This document shows, piece after piece, positions 1-5,647 of a DNA stretch of 6,746 nucleotides (positions within the stretch are counted from its first letter, which is position 1; each line of letters begins with the position of its first letter). Source of the DNA: Bacteroidota bacterium. GTDB lineage: Bacteria > Bacteroidota > Bacteroidia > Flavobacteriales > Weeksellaceae. Under the pieces are notes generated by a model, which saw nothing but the letters and a program-made list of their open reading frames with translations, searched no databases and was not told the origin of the DNA. The DNA is taken from the NCBI GenBank assembly GCA_023448955.1, contig JAEXJU010000338.1, positions 1-6,746 on the forward strand, written 5' to 3'. The translations under genes were made by a program, and so were the position numbers.

Positions 1-681
1 GAATTTGACACCCAGCTGAATCAGATATTTTTCTGCTGCATCCTGGGATTCTTTGCTCATCGCTTCCAATGGCTTGTCGCCGGAACTGATGAGAATAATC
101 TTGAGATCGTCAAAATTCATCCTAGGATAATCTCTCGGCAGGATGTTGGTTTTCATCTCGGAAAAAGCACCGGCTAGTTCTACACCAGTTGGTCCGCTTC
201 CTACGATGACAAGATTCCAATTGCCATCATCACTGGCTTTTCTTTCGATAATCATCTTTTCAAAAGTCATCAAAATATGATTTCTGATACTGATGGCTTC
301 CTGTGTATTCTTCATTCCGAGCGCCAGATTCTGCATCTTCTGGTTGCCAAAAAAATTGGTTCTGCAACCTGTTGCGATTACCAATTTGTCGTAAGAAAAA
401 ATGCCATCTTTGCCAATGATCTTATTTTCTGAAGGGATGATTTTCTCTATTTCCGTCATCCTGAATTGGATGTTTTTGGACTTTTGAAAAATTTTTCTGA
501 ATGGAAAAGAAATGTTGGACGGTTCAATCCTGCCTGTTGCAACCTGATAGAACAAAGGCTGAAACATATGATGATTTACTCTGTCTATCACCATTACTTT
601 GTATCTTGGATTGTTATTGAGATGGCGCGCAAGTTGAAGACCAGCAAAACCTCCGCCCACGATGACGATTTTTTCCCTCAT
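1..681 (-). CDS. ndh: Type II NADH dehydrogenase (NDH-2), N-terminal half, cut by the window edge
   Basis: This is a membrane-associated flavoprotein that oxidises NADH and reduces quinone without pumping protons. The reading frame is open from the ATG at 681 to the window start, giving 227 residues of a family usually around 400-450 long, so the C-terminal half lies outside. Visible are the FAD-binding Rossmann motif GGGFAG (residues 9-14), the acidic residue closing the second strand (D33), the family block HHMFQPLFYQVATG (37-50), an IATG motif (102-105), and the second nucleotide-binding motif GSGPTG (161-166) that should bind NADH. It lies downstream of the lipoprotein gene on the same strand, but a terminator and its own promoter separate them, so it is probably its own unit. 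The family call is firm. A related sulfide:quinone or other FAD-linked reductase is less likely because of the HHMFQPLFYQVATG block. Confidence 0.92.
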   Translation of the reverse strand, partial: MREKIVIVGGGFAGLQLARHLNNNPRYKVMVIDRVNHHMFQPLFYQVATGRIEPSNISFPFRKIFQKSKNIQFRMTEIEKIIPSENKIIGKDGIFSYDKLVIATGCRTNFFGNQKMQNLALGMKNTQEAISIRNHILMTFEKMIIERKASDDGNWNLVIVGSGPTGVELAGAFSEMKTNILPRDYPRMNFDDLKIILISSGDKPLEAMSKESQDAAEKYLIQLGVKF

Positions 682-695
682 TTCAAATATTTTTA

Positions 696-729
696 CAAAT
701 TTAAGTTTAATTGTTCTGTCAGAAGCAAA
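696..729 (-). promoter_or_regulatory. Probable promoter of the NADH dehydrogenase gene
   Basis: On the minus strand TTTG (729-726) is followed after 22 nt by TAAATTTG (703-696), a full match to the Bacteroidota consensus TTTG-N17-23-TAnnTTTG. Transcription would begin near 690, giving a leader of only about ten bases before the ATG at 681. It lies just past the terminator of the upstream operon, which fits independent transcription. The call rests on motif match and position only. Confidence 0.55.
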
Positions 730-749
730 TATTATGCTCAATCCAGATT

Positions 750-782
750 AAAAAAAAGCCCTGCCGAAAAAATTCCGACAGG
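750..782 (-). terminator. Intrinsic terminator of the btuB-btuG-like operon
   Basis: On the minus strand CCTGTCG (782-776) pairs with CGGCAGG (766-760) over 7 bp with one G-U pair, closing a 9-nt loop. A run of eight T (757-750) follows after GC. The G-U pair and the T run show that it works in the minus direction. It sits 23 bp past the lipoprotein stop codon and separates that operon from ndh. Confidence 0.85.
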
Positions 783-805
783 ACCAAAAACACAAATGAT
801 GAAAA

Positions 806-1873
806 TTAATTCTTGTAGAAAGCATTCACGCCAACACCAGCAGAAAATGTTTTTATCAAGCTTCCTTGCAAAGAGTAGATATAGATTTTACTTGGTCCGT
901 TGAAATTGACATCAGAAATGAAAATCTTGTCGTCAATAATGTTGAGACCGTACAGGTATAATCCCGCTGTCTTTGTGTATTTGAACAGTTTTGTTGCTGT
1001 TGCGTTAGCTGCTGTTCCTTTGCTGTAAATGTTTCCCTCGGAATCTGCAAAATACAGGTTGTTTCCCGCAAATCTCAATTTGCCAGCTTTGATGCCAGTC
1101 AATTTAAAACTGGTGAAAGTTCCGGTTTTTGTGTTGATTTCGTAGATGTAAGAATCTGTATTGTCCGAGGAAAGGACGTAAGCAAAACCATTGGCGGAAA
1201 TCAAATCACTGATGATTCCGTTGTCAGTAAGCGTGATGGTTTTATCCACAGTATTGGTTGCGGAATTGATTGTGGTAATGGTGTGTCCTGATGGAATCTC
1301 ATTGTAAGGTGGTGTCATTTCATAAGCTGAACCATCGGTCTGCACCACAATCTGGTCTCCTACATTGACAATTTTTTCCGCATATCTGTCAAAAGACAGT
1401 TTTTTAACCGGAGCAAAAGTAGAAGCATTGTAAACATTAACCTCGTATTTGCTGAAGAAATCGTTGCTGGAAACATAAACGTAATTGCCTGCAAAAGCAA
1501 TACCTCTGGCTTGTTCAGCTTGGAATGTTGTCGTTTTTTTAAAAGTGTAGCGATCCACTACTTCTACTTTATTGGAGTTATTGACAACAAGAAAAGCTTT
1601 ATCGTCTTTGAAAGCAATTGTCTGTAAAACATCTCCCAAAGGTTTTTGTGCATTATTAGCGGCAAAAATATTTTCTGACAAGGTTGATAAATCTTCAGAC
1701 AGATAGGAAACTTCCGCCTGATTTTTATTGAAACCGCCTTCCACACCTATCAGGATTCCACCTTCATAAGCACCTTTGGCAACATCATTATTAAATATTT
1801 CATCATCGTTACAAGCGGTTGTCAGTAGTAATGAGGCGGCAAAAAAGCCTGTTAGTAATTTTCCGATTTTCAT
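806..1873 (-). CDS. BtuG/YncE-like beta-propeller surface lipoprotein, probable cobalamin-binding partner of the receptor
   Basis: A 355-residue exported lipoprotein. It begins with a signal peptide (K2, K5, hydrophobic 6-19) ending in the lipobox TTAC with Cys21 as lipidation site. The residues after the Cys are N-D-D-E, an acidic stretch like the lipoprotein export signals that send Bacteroidota lipoproteins to the cell surface. The rest is repetitive beta-strand sequence of the YncE/DUF5074 propeller type: recurring blade ends such as KVEVVDRYTF (102-111), VNVYNASTF (145-153), TTINSATNTV (200-209), YIYEINTKTG (242-251) and IYIYSLQGSL (330-339). It starts 12 nt after the receptor stop codon, so the two are cotranscribed under the cobalamin riboswitch. 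In Bacteroides the surface propeller BtuG binds B12 very tightly and docks on BtuB; that role is inferred here from architecture and context, not from ligand residues. The function of the family outside Bacteroides is less certain. Confidence 0.8.
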   Translation of the reverse strand: MKIGKLLTGFFAASLLLTTACNDDEIFNNDVAKGAYEGGILIGVEGGFNKNQAEVSYLSEDLSTLSENIFAANNAQKPLGDVLQTIAFKDDKAFLVVNNSNKVEVVDRYTFKKTTTFQAEQARGIAFAGNYVYVSSNDFFSKYEVNVYNASTFAPVKKLSFDRYAEKIVNVGDQIVVQTDGSAYEMTPPYNEIPSGHTITTINSATNTVDKTITLTDNGIISDLISANGFAYVLSSDNTDSYIYEINTKTGTFTSFKLTGIKAGKLRFAGNNLYFADSEGNIYSKGTAANATATKLFKYTKTAGLYLYGLNIIDDKIFISDVNFNGPSKIYIYSLQGSLIKTFSAGVGVNAFYKN

Positions 1874-1885
1874 AATATATATAGA

Positions 1886-3709
1886 TTAAAAATTTAAATT
1901 CAAATTGATGGCAAAATTCCGCTTCGGCATATAGTAGCCAAAAACGGTTCTGTAAATCTGGTCTGTTAGGTTATTGACCTTAATTCCTAATTTCGCTCCT
2001 CGGATAATTTCTATAAAGACTCCGGCATTGAAAACTGAAAATGATTCCAGTGCCAATTTCTCCGACTCCTCAGAATCACTGTAAACTTTCCCATTCCAAA
2101 TACCCTGGACAAATAGCTCATAGGTTTTATAACGATAGGAAACATTGCCGCTGAGGTTGTGAAACGGAACGTAAGGCAATTGTTTTTTCAGTTTTTCATC
2201 CGTAGATTGTGTGTAGGCGTAGGACAGATTGGTTTTTACCTGATGATTATTGTTCGTATAATCATATCCAATTTGCGTTTCCAATCCCCAGGATTTGACT
2301 CTGTCCGTATTGGTCGCTTCATACATTCCGGTCATATTTGGAAGCCATCTTATCATATCTTTTATGGCCATAAAGTAGGATGTGACGGAAAATTTCCAAT
2401 ATTTTGATTTCAGAATTTGAGATAATTCTGCCTGATGAGAGGTTTCAGATTTTAAATTCAAGTTGCCTCCCTGTACCCAATACAAATCATTAAAGCTAGG
2501 TGCTCTGAAGTTTTTTGACAGATTAAGTTTTAGCTGATACCAGGGTTTTGCCTGATAGTTTGCTCCGGCAGAAAATAAATATGGACTACTGAAATCTTCC
2601 ACAAAATCTTTTTTGATACCAGCTTCCAAAAACAAATTTTTAATATCACTGTTCCGGTATAAAACAGCAATGGAACCTTGATTTCTGTTTGCTGGCAATC
2701 TTTGGGTATTGAAACTTTCAGAAGTCAGATAATTATATTCTAAAATAGTATTGACCGACGAATTTTTATTGAATTGATAATTGAAATCTGTCTTTAAAAT
2801 ATATTGTCCTGAGGAACCTCCGCTTTTAGAATCGGCTCTGTTAGAATTCGCAAAATATTGATAATCATCCGTTAGATGAGCGATTTTGAATTCGTTGCTG
2901 AGTTTTCTGTTTTTTAATTTCCAACCAAGAAGGCTACGGAAAGTCTGGGTTTCATACTTTGTAGGTGTCGAAAATTCTGATAGAAGCGCGTAGTTTTGTA
3001 CACCGTCATACAATTGTGTTTGCCAGTAAAACTCATTGTTTGGAGATATTTTGTAGGCTGCACCAAGATTGAACGTCGAGTTTTCATAAGCACCATTTCT
3101 GTTTTTGTAATATTTTTCCTCCACTTCATAATCATTTTCGCTTTGAGAACGGTTGATATTCACATTAAAACTAAAATTCTCATTGCTGAATTTAGCCTGA
3201 CCCAAAGCATTTATTGTTGCAAAAGAACCATATTCCGAAAATAAATTTCCACTAAAACCTTTGTTATAATCCAGAATATTGTTGAGGTGAATAGAACCTC
3301 CAATCGCTCCGCTTCCGTAAATCACACTTCCGCCGCCATATTTAACTCCGACATTTTCATAACTGAGCGGACTCAAAGTATTAATGTCGCCTTGCCCAAG
3401 AAAAACAGAATTGATATTTATTCCATTCCATACGAAAGCGGTTTGTTGCGCTGTAGTGCCGCGAAAGCTTGGTGATGAGGTGGCGCCTCTTCCGTTTTCT
3501 TTGATGTAAATATTGGACTGAAATCTTAGTAAATCTGATAAAGAAGTAGCATTCTGAAGAATTTTATCCGAATCAAGATTGGATATTTTTCCCGTTTTGG
3601 AAACTTTACTGAATTGATTATCAATAAATACGGTATCAATCAAAGATTCCTGAGCGGAAAATTGACCCAATGAAAAAATGAAAAAAGTTGTAAAAATCAG
3701 TTTCTTCAT
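1886..3709 (-). CDS. btuB: TonB-dependent outer-membrane receptor, BtuB-like cobalamin transporter
   Basis: A 607-residue outer-membrane receptor, close to the size of E. coli BtuB (about 614 with signal). A signal peptide (KK at 2-3, hydrophobic 4-15, FSAQ at 17-20) is followed at once by DTVFID (25-30), a likely TonB box resembling the DTLVV of BtuB. The plug domain follows, with a SFRG block and the plug-end signature YGSGAIGGSIHL, then a 22-strand-type barrel ending in a C-terminal Phe as outer-membrane barrels do. There is no N-terminal carboxypeptidase-like domain as in SusC proteins. An in-frame ATG 24 nt upstream (3733) is rejected because it would add an acidic MLSEERQV in front of a normal signal peptide. 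Cobalamin specificity comes from the riboswitch just upstream and the BtuG-like gene downstream. TonB-driven import of cobalamin or a related corrinoid is inferred; the receptor fold is certain. Confidence 0.85.
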   Translation of the reverse strand: MKKLIFTTFFIFSLGQFSAQESLIDTVFIDNQFSKVSKTGKISNLDSDKILQNATSLSDLLRFQSNIYIKENGRGATSSPSFRGTTAQQTAFVWNGININSVFLGQGDINTLSPLSYENVGVKYGGGSVIYGSGAIGGSIHLNNILDYNKGFSGNLFSEYGSFATINALGQAKFSNENFSFNVNINRSQSENDYEVEEKYYKNRNGAYENSTFNLGAAYKISPNNEFYWQTQLYDGVQNYALLSEFSTPTKYETQTFRSLLGWKLKNRKLSNEFKIAHLTDDYQYFANSNRADSKSGGSSGQYILKTDFNYQFNKNSSVNTILEYNYLTSESFNTQRLPANRNQGSIAVLYRNSDIKNLFLEAGIKKDFVEDFSSPYLFSAGANYQAKPWYQLKLNLSKNFRAPSFNDLYWVQGGNLNLKSETSHQAELSQILKSKYWKFSVTSYFMAIKDMIRWLPNMTGMYEATNTDRVKSWGLETQIGYDYTNNNHQVKTNLSYAYTQSTDEKLKKQLPYVPFHNLSGNVSYRYKTYELFVQGIWNGKVYSDSEESEKLALESFSVFNAGVFIEIIRGAKLGIKVNNLTDQIYRTVFGYYMPKRNFAINLNLNF

Positions 3710-3751
3710 AACCTGCCTTTCCTCCGAAAGCATTTATTAAAAATTAGCATT

Positions 3752-3914
3752 GGCAGGTCTCCTGACTTTCGCTGATTTTGCGCCTTCTCATCCCGATAAT
3801 CGGGACAATGGCAAAGATTGCAAAATACCTTATTGCGATTTACAGTTGCGGGGACAGTCGGAGAATTACACTCCGTTCCCTTTTAATTCCGGATAAAACA
3901 TCCGAAAACCAAAG
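3752..3914 (-). ncRNA. Cobalamin (AdoCbl-type) riboswitch in the btuB leader
   Basis: On the minus strand the conserved blocks occur in order. First comes GGGAA followed by a CGGAG/CTCCG hairpin with loop TGTAATT (3875-3859). Then come the core CTGTCCCCGCAACTGTAA (3857-3840), a GCCATTG...GAGAAGGC arm holding the perfect hairpin TCCCGAT-T-ATCGGGA (3805-3791), and the hallmark AAGTCAGGAGACCTGCC (3768-3752). The 5' boundary near 3914 is approximate: GGT at 3910-3908 can pair with ACC in the 3' block. Known members repress B12 uptake or synthesis genes when cobalamin binds. It ends 42 nt before the receptor ATG, and no terminator-like hairpin with a T run follows, so control is probably at translation. 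The leader contains sequences able to pair with the aptamer (see findings). Confidence 0.93.
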
Positions 3915-3919
3915 TGCTG

Positions 3920-3927
3920 CAAATATA
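3920..3927 (-). promoter_or_regulatory. Probable -7 promoter element for the riboswitch-btuB operon
   Basis: Minus-strand TATATTTG (3927-3920) matches the Bacteroidota -7 consensus TAnnTTTG exactly and lies directly before the riboswitch 5' boundary, so transcription would start near 3914. No convincing TTTG is found 17-23 nt further upstream (only TGCTG-like sequence), so the -33 half is weak or absent. The position supports the call more than the motif alone. Confidence 0.5.
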
Positions 3928-3998
3928 GAAATTAATTGTTACATACAGCAGAGATTATAAATGATGATTGATAAATCATAAATGATGAATTATAATAT

Positions 3999-4046
3999 TA
4001 AAATTCTAAAACTCTAAAACCTTCAAACGCTCAACTCTTCAACTCA
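3999..4046. repeat. Six degenerate 8-bp tandem units at the mutY 3' end
   Basis: Read on the plus strand in an 8-nt register, the units are TAAAATTC, TAAAACTC, TAAAACCT, TCAAACGC, TCAACTCT and TCAACTCA. All start with T, then A or C, then AA, and five of the six have C at position 8 or 7. The last unit overlaps the mutY stop codon (4046-4044). The spacer to its left, 3930-3998, is AT-rich with a short direct repeat and no gene. Whether this is a degenerate microsatellite or a functional 3' element cannot be told from one copy. Confidence 0.5.
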
Positions 4047-5072
4047 GAAACCCTCATATAAAGTCTGCAACGGTTTTGGAAAAGATTTTTCGTGGGCTTC
4101 AGTTTTATTAACGATGATAAAATTGTTCTCCTTTGCAAATTGTTCAAAGTCTTTTTGAGATTCAATATTTACTGTGTTAATTTCAATAGATAGATTTTTA
4201 TGGGTCAGTTTATGGTTGATGATTTTTGAATTGATGATAAAATCCTTCCAATTTTCTGAAATTGATGTCGGAAATTCATATAACTTTTTCCAGATGAAAT
4301 CATTACCTCTTTGTTTTATCAAAAATTGATTCTGATGCTTTACAAAAAAATATTTCAGGTTCAAATCCGAAACTTTAACCTTTTTTGTTTTTACAGGAAA
4401 TTCCGAAATTTTTCCGGTTTGGAACGCCATACAATCTTCATTCACGGGACAGAACATACAAAGCGGATTTTTAGGTCTGCATATTTCCGAACCGATGTCC
4501 ATAATGGACTGATTAAATTCGCCTGGTTTTTCATCCGGCATCATTCGCAGGGCCAAATCGGAGAAATATTGGAAAGCTTTGGAACTGGAGATGTCAAAAT
4601 CATCGGCAAAAATCCTTGACAAAACTCTATAAAAATTACCATCAACAGCAGGGATTTTTTCATCAAAACAAATACTGGCAATGGCTGCAGCCGTATATTT
4701 TCCTACACCTTTCAGTTTCAGAATTTCATTATAGCTGTCTGGAAAATTCCCTCCAAATTCTTCCACAATCTGGTGGGCAGCTTTATGAAGATTGATCGCC
4801 CTGGAGTAATAGCCAAGCCCTTTCCAGTAAAGTAAAACCTCGTCTTCCGATGCTTTGTGAAGTTCTTCTACGGTCGGAAACCGCTCAATAAATCTAAGGT
4901 AATGACCAAGTCCCTGTTTTACCTGCGTTTGCTGTAATACGATTTCGGAAATCCAGATATAATAAGGATTCCGGTTTTCCCTCCAGGGAAGTTGTCTGGC
5001 ATTGGCATCATACCACTTCGTAAGCTTTTTTCCAATGTGAAGAAAATCAGCATTTTGTTTGTTTGTTTTCAA
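4044..5072 (-). CDS. mutY: A/G-specific adenine glycosylase MutY
   Basis: A DNA repair glycosylase that removes adenine mispaired with 8-oxoguanine, preventing G-to-T changes. At 342 residues it has the usual family length. The catalytic core is intact: Glu43 in SEIVLQQTQV, helix-hairpin-helix LKGVGKYTAAA (120-130), catalytic Asp144 in PAVDGN, and the [4Fe-4S] ligands Cys198, 205, 208 and 214 with C-X6-C-X2-C-X5-C spacing. The C-terminal NUDIX-like domain (about 237-342) contains HKLTH (287-291), matching the F-S-H type 8-oxoG recognition loop of E. coli MutY with Thr for Ser. The start is TTG at 5072: the frame has a TAA four codons upstream and no ATG until far inside the enzyme core. The gene diverges from hup across 47 bp. 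It stands alone; no terminator hairpin is obvious after it. Confidence 0.96.
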   Translation of the reverse strand: MKTNKQNADFLHIGKKLTKWYDANARQLPWRENRNPYYIWISEIVLQQTQVKQGLGHYLRFIERFPTVEELHKASEDEVLLYWKGLGYYSRAINLHKAAHQIVEEFGGNFPDSYNEILKLKGVGKYTAAAIASICFDEKIPAVDGNFYRVLSRIFADDFDISSSKAFQYFSDLALRMMPDEKPGEFNQSIMDIGSEICRPKNPLCMFCPVNEDCMAFQTGKISEFPVKTKKVKVSDLNLKYFFVKHQNQFLIKQRGNDFIWKKLYEFPTSISENWKDFIINSKIINHKLTHKNLSIEINTVNIESQKDFEQFAKENNFIIVNKTEAHEKSFPKPLQTLYEGF

Positions 5073-5090
5073 AAATATGTTTTATATTTG
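5062..5090 (+). promoter_or_regulatory. Probable hup promoter
   Basis: TTTG (5062-5065) is followed after 17 nt by TATATTTG (5083-5090), matching the Bacteroidota consensus on the plus strand. Transcription would start near 5096, giving an A-rich leader of about 25 nt without a Shine-Dalgarno sequence, as usual for the phylum. The -33 half lies within the first codons of mutY on the other strand. Confidence 0.6.
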
Positions 5091-5095
5091 CACAC

Positions 5096-5127
5096 CAAAA
5101 ATATAAAGAAAATTAGAAAATGACAAA
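5096..5127 (-). promoter_or_regulatory. Probable mutY promoter
   Basis: Minus-strand TTTG (5127-5124) is followed after 20 nt by TATTTTTG (5103-5096), a full consensus match. The start of transcription would be near 5090, leaving a leader under 20 nt before the TTG start. The -33 element lies inside codons 2-3 of the HU gene, and the element set overlaps the leader region of hup transcription. Confidence 0.5.
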
Positions 5128-5410
5128 GGCAGAATTGGTAAATACCATCTCGAACAAGCTGGGAGTAGAAAAGAATGATACACAGAAAGTTATCGAAGCT
5201 TTTATGCAGGAAATCAGAACCTCTATGTATAATGGAGATAATGTTTACCTAAGAGGATTTGGTTCTTTTATTATCAAAACAAGAGCAGCTAAAACGGGTA
5301 GAAACATCTCTAAAAATACAGCGATAGAAATCCCTGCTCATAACATTCCTGCTTTCAAACCTTCAAAAACTTTTGTGGAGAAAGTGAAGACCAAAGTTGC
5401 AGTGAAATAA
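5120..5410 (+). CDS. hup: HU-family histone-like DNA-binding protein
   Basis: A 96-residue nucleoid protein that dimerises and bends DNA. The N-terminal helices (3-38) begin with the typical TKAELVNTIS. GFGSF (46-50) and the beta-arm (about 52-74) with RAAKTGRN follow, then IPAHNIPAFKPSK (71-83) and a C-terminal helix. Length is slightly above the 90 residues of E. coli HU because of a KVKTKVAVK tail. In the arm tip, classical HU has R-N-P with a DNA-intercalating proline; here it reads R-N-I (Ile63), a form I associate with Bacteroidota homologues. It is followed after 37 bp by the 30-residue basic protein gene with no terminator between, so the two are probably cotranscribed. An IHF-type role cannot be excluded by sequence alone. 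Confidence 0.95.
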   Translation: MTKAELVNTISNKLGVEKNDTQKVIEAFMQEIRTSMYNGDNVYLRGFGSFIIKTRAAKTGRNISKNTAIEIPAHNIPAFKPSKTFVEKVKTKVAVK

Positions 5411-5447
5411 TTAATGCGAATATTAACAGTATAAAAAAATATAAATT

Positions 5448-5540
5448 ATGCCAAGCGGAAAGAAAAGAAAAAGACACAAGGTAGCAACTCACAAAAGAAA
5501 GAAAAGAAGAAGAGCAAACAGACACAAAAAGAAAAAATAA
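5448..5540 (+). CDS. 30-residue Lys/Arg-rich protein, possibly ribosome-associated
   Basis: A very short gene: ATG, 30 codons, TAA. The product starts MPSGKKRKRHKVATHKRKK and ends in four lysines; 18 of 30 residues are Lys or Arg (11 K, 7 R), with three His and no acidic or aromatic residue. The A-rich upstream sequence suits Bacteroidota initiation. It lies between hup and the terminator at 5569-5599, so it should share the hup transcript, and RNase G/E follows. I recall near-identical small proteins beside hup in other flavobacteria, usually called hypothetical. Composition and size are like small ribosomal proteins (THX, bL34, bL36), and a flavobacterial ribosome structure reported an extra protein named bL38. 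Whether this is that protein I cannot confirm. An RNA- or ribosome-binding role is an inference from charge and context. Confidence 0.8.
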   Translation: MPSGKKRKRHKVATHKRKKRRRANRHKKKK

Positions 5541-5568
5541 TTTAGCCTTTTTGAGTCTTAAACATATT

Positions 5569-5607
5569 AAATATAGTTGGCATTTTGCCAGCTATATTTT
5601 TGTTTTA
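5569..5607 (+). terminator. Strong intrinsic terminator after hup and the small basic gene
   Basis: A 13-bp stem pairs 5569-5581 with 5587-5599 (one G-T wobble at 5577/5591) around a 5-nt loop ATTTT. The right arm runs into a T-rich tract TTTTTGTTTT. It lies 28 bp after the small gene's stop and ends the hup unit. The stem is nearly symmetric but the T tract favours plus-strand use. Confidence 0.88.
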
Positions 5608-5647
5608 TATTTATACCCTAATTTTAATAAAACCTTTTTATGAAGTT

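Noticed and set aside
466..903. Plus-strand open frame of 145 codons
   Set aside because: It lies opposite ndh, its promoter and the terminator, and its product is low-complexity and unrelated to any family I know. The minus-strand genes explain the sequence.
3710..3733. Upstream in-frame ATG extending btuB by eight codons
   Set aside because: It would place acidic residues before a standard Lys-Lys signal peptide. The internal ATG at 3709 fits a secreted barrel protein and leaves the regulatory leader outside the gene.
3791..3805. Perfect inverted repeat TCCCGAT-A-ATCGGGA as an operator or terminator
   Set aside because: It is the variable hairpin inside the riboswitch arm between GCCATTG and GAGAAGGC, and no T run follows.
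3957..3988. Direct repeat ATAAATGATGA (3957-3967 and 3978-3988)
   Set aside because: Short, AT-rich, 21 bp apart, not flanking any element; probably chance or replication slippage in a spacer.
5414..5434. Six-codon open frame (ATG CGA ... TAA) before the small basic gene
   Set aside because: Too short to distinguish from chance; no leader-peptide logic such as codon runs or attenuator hairpins.
5595..5602. TATTTTTG as a promoter element for rng
   Set aside because: It matches TAnnTTTG but is made of the terminator stem and T tract, and no TTTG lies 17-23 nt upstream (only TTG at 15 nt).
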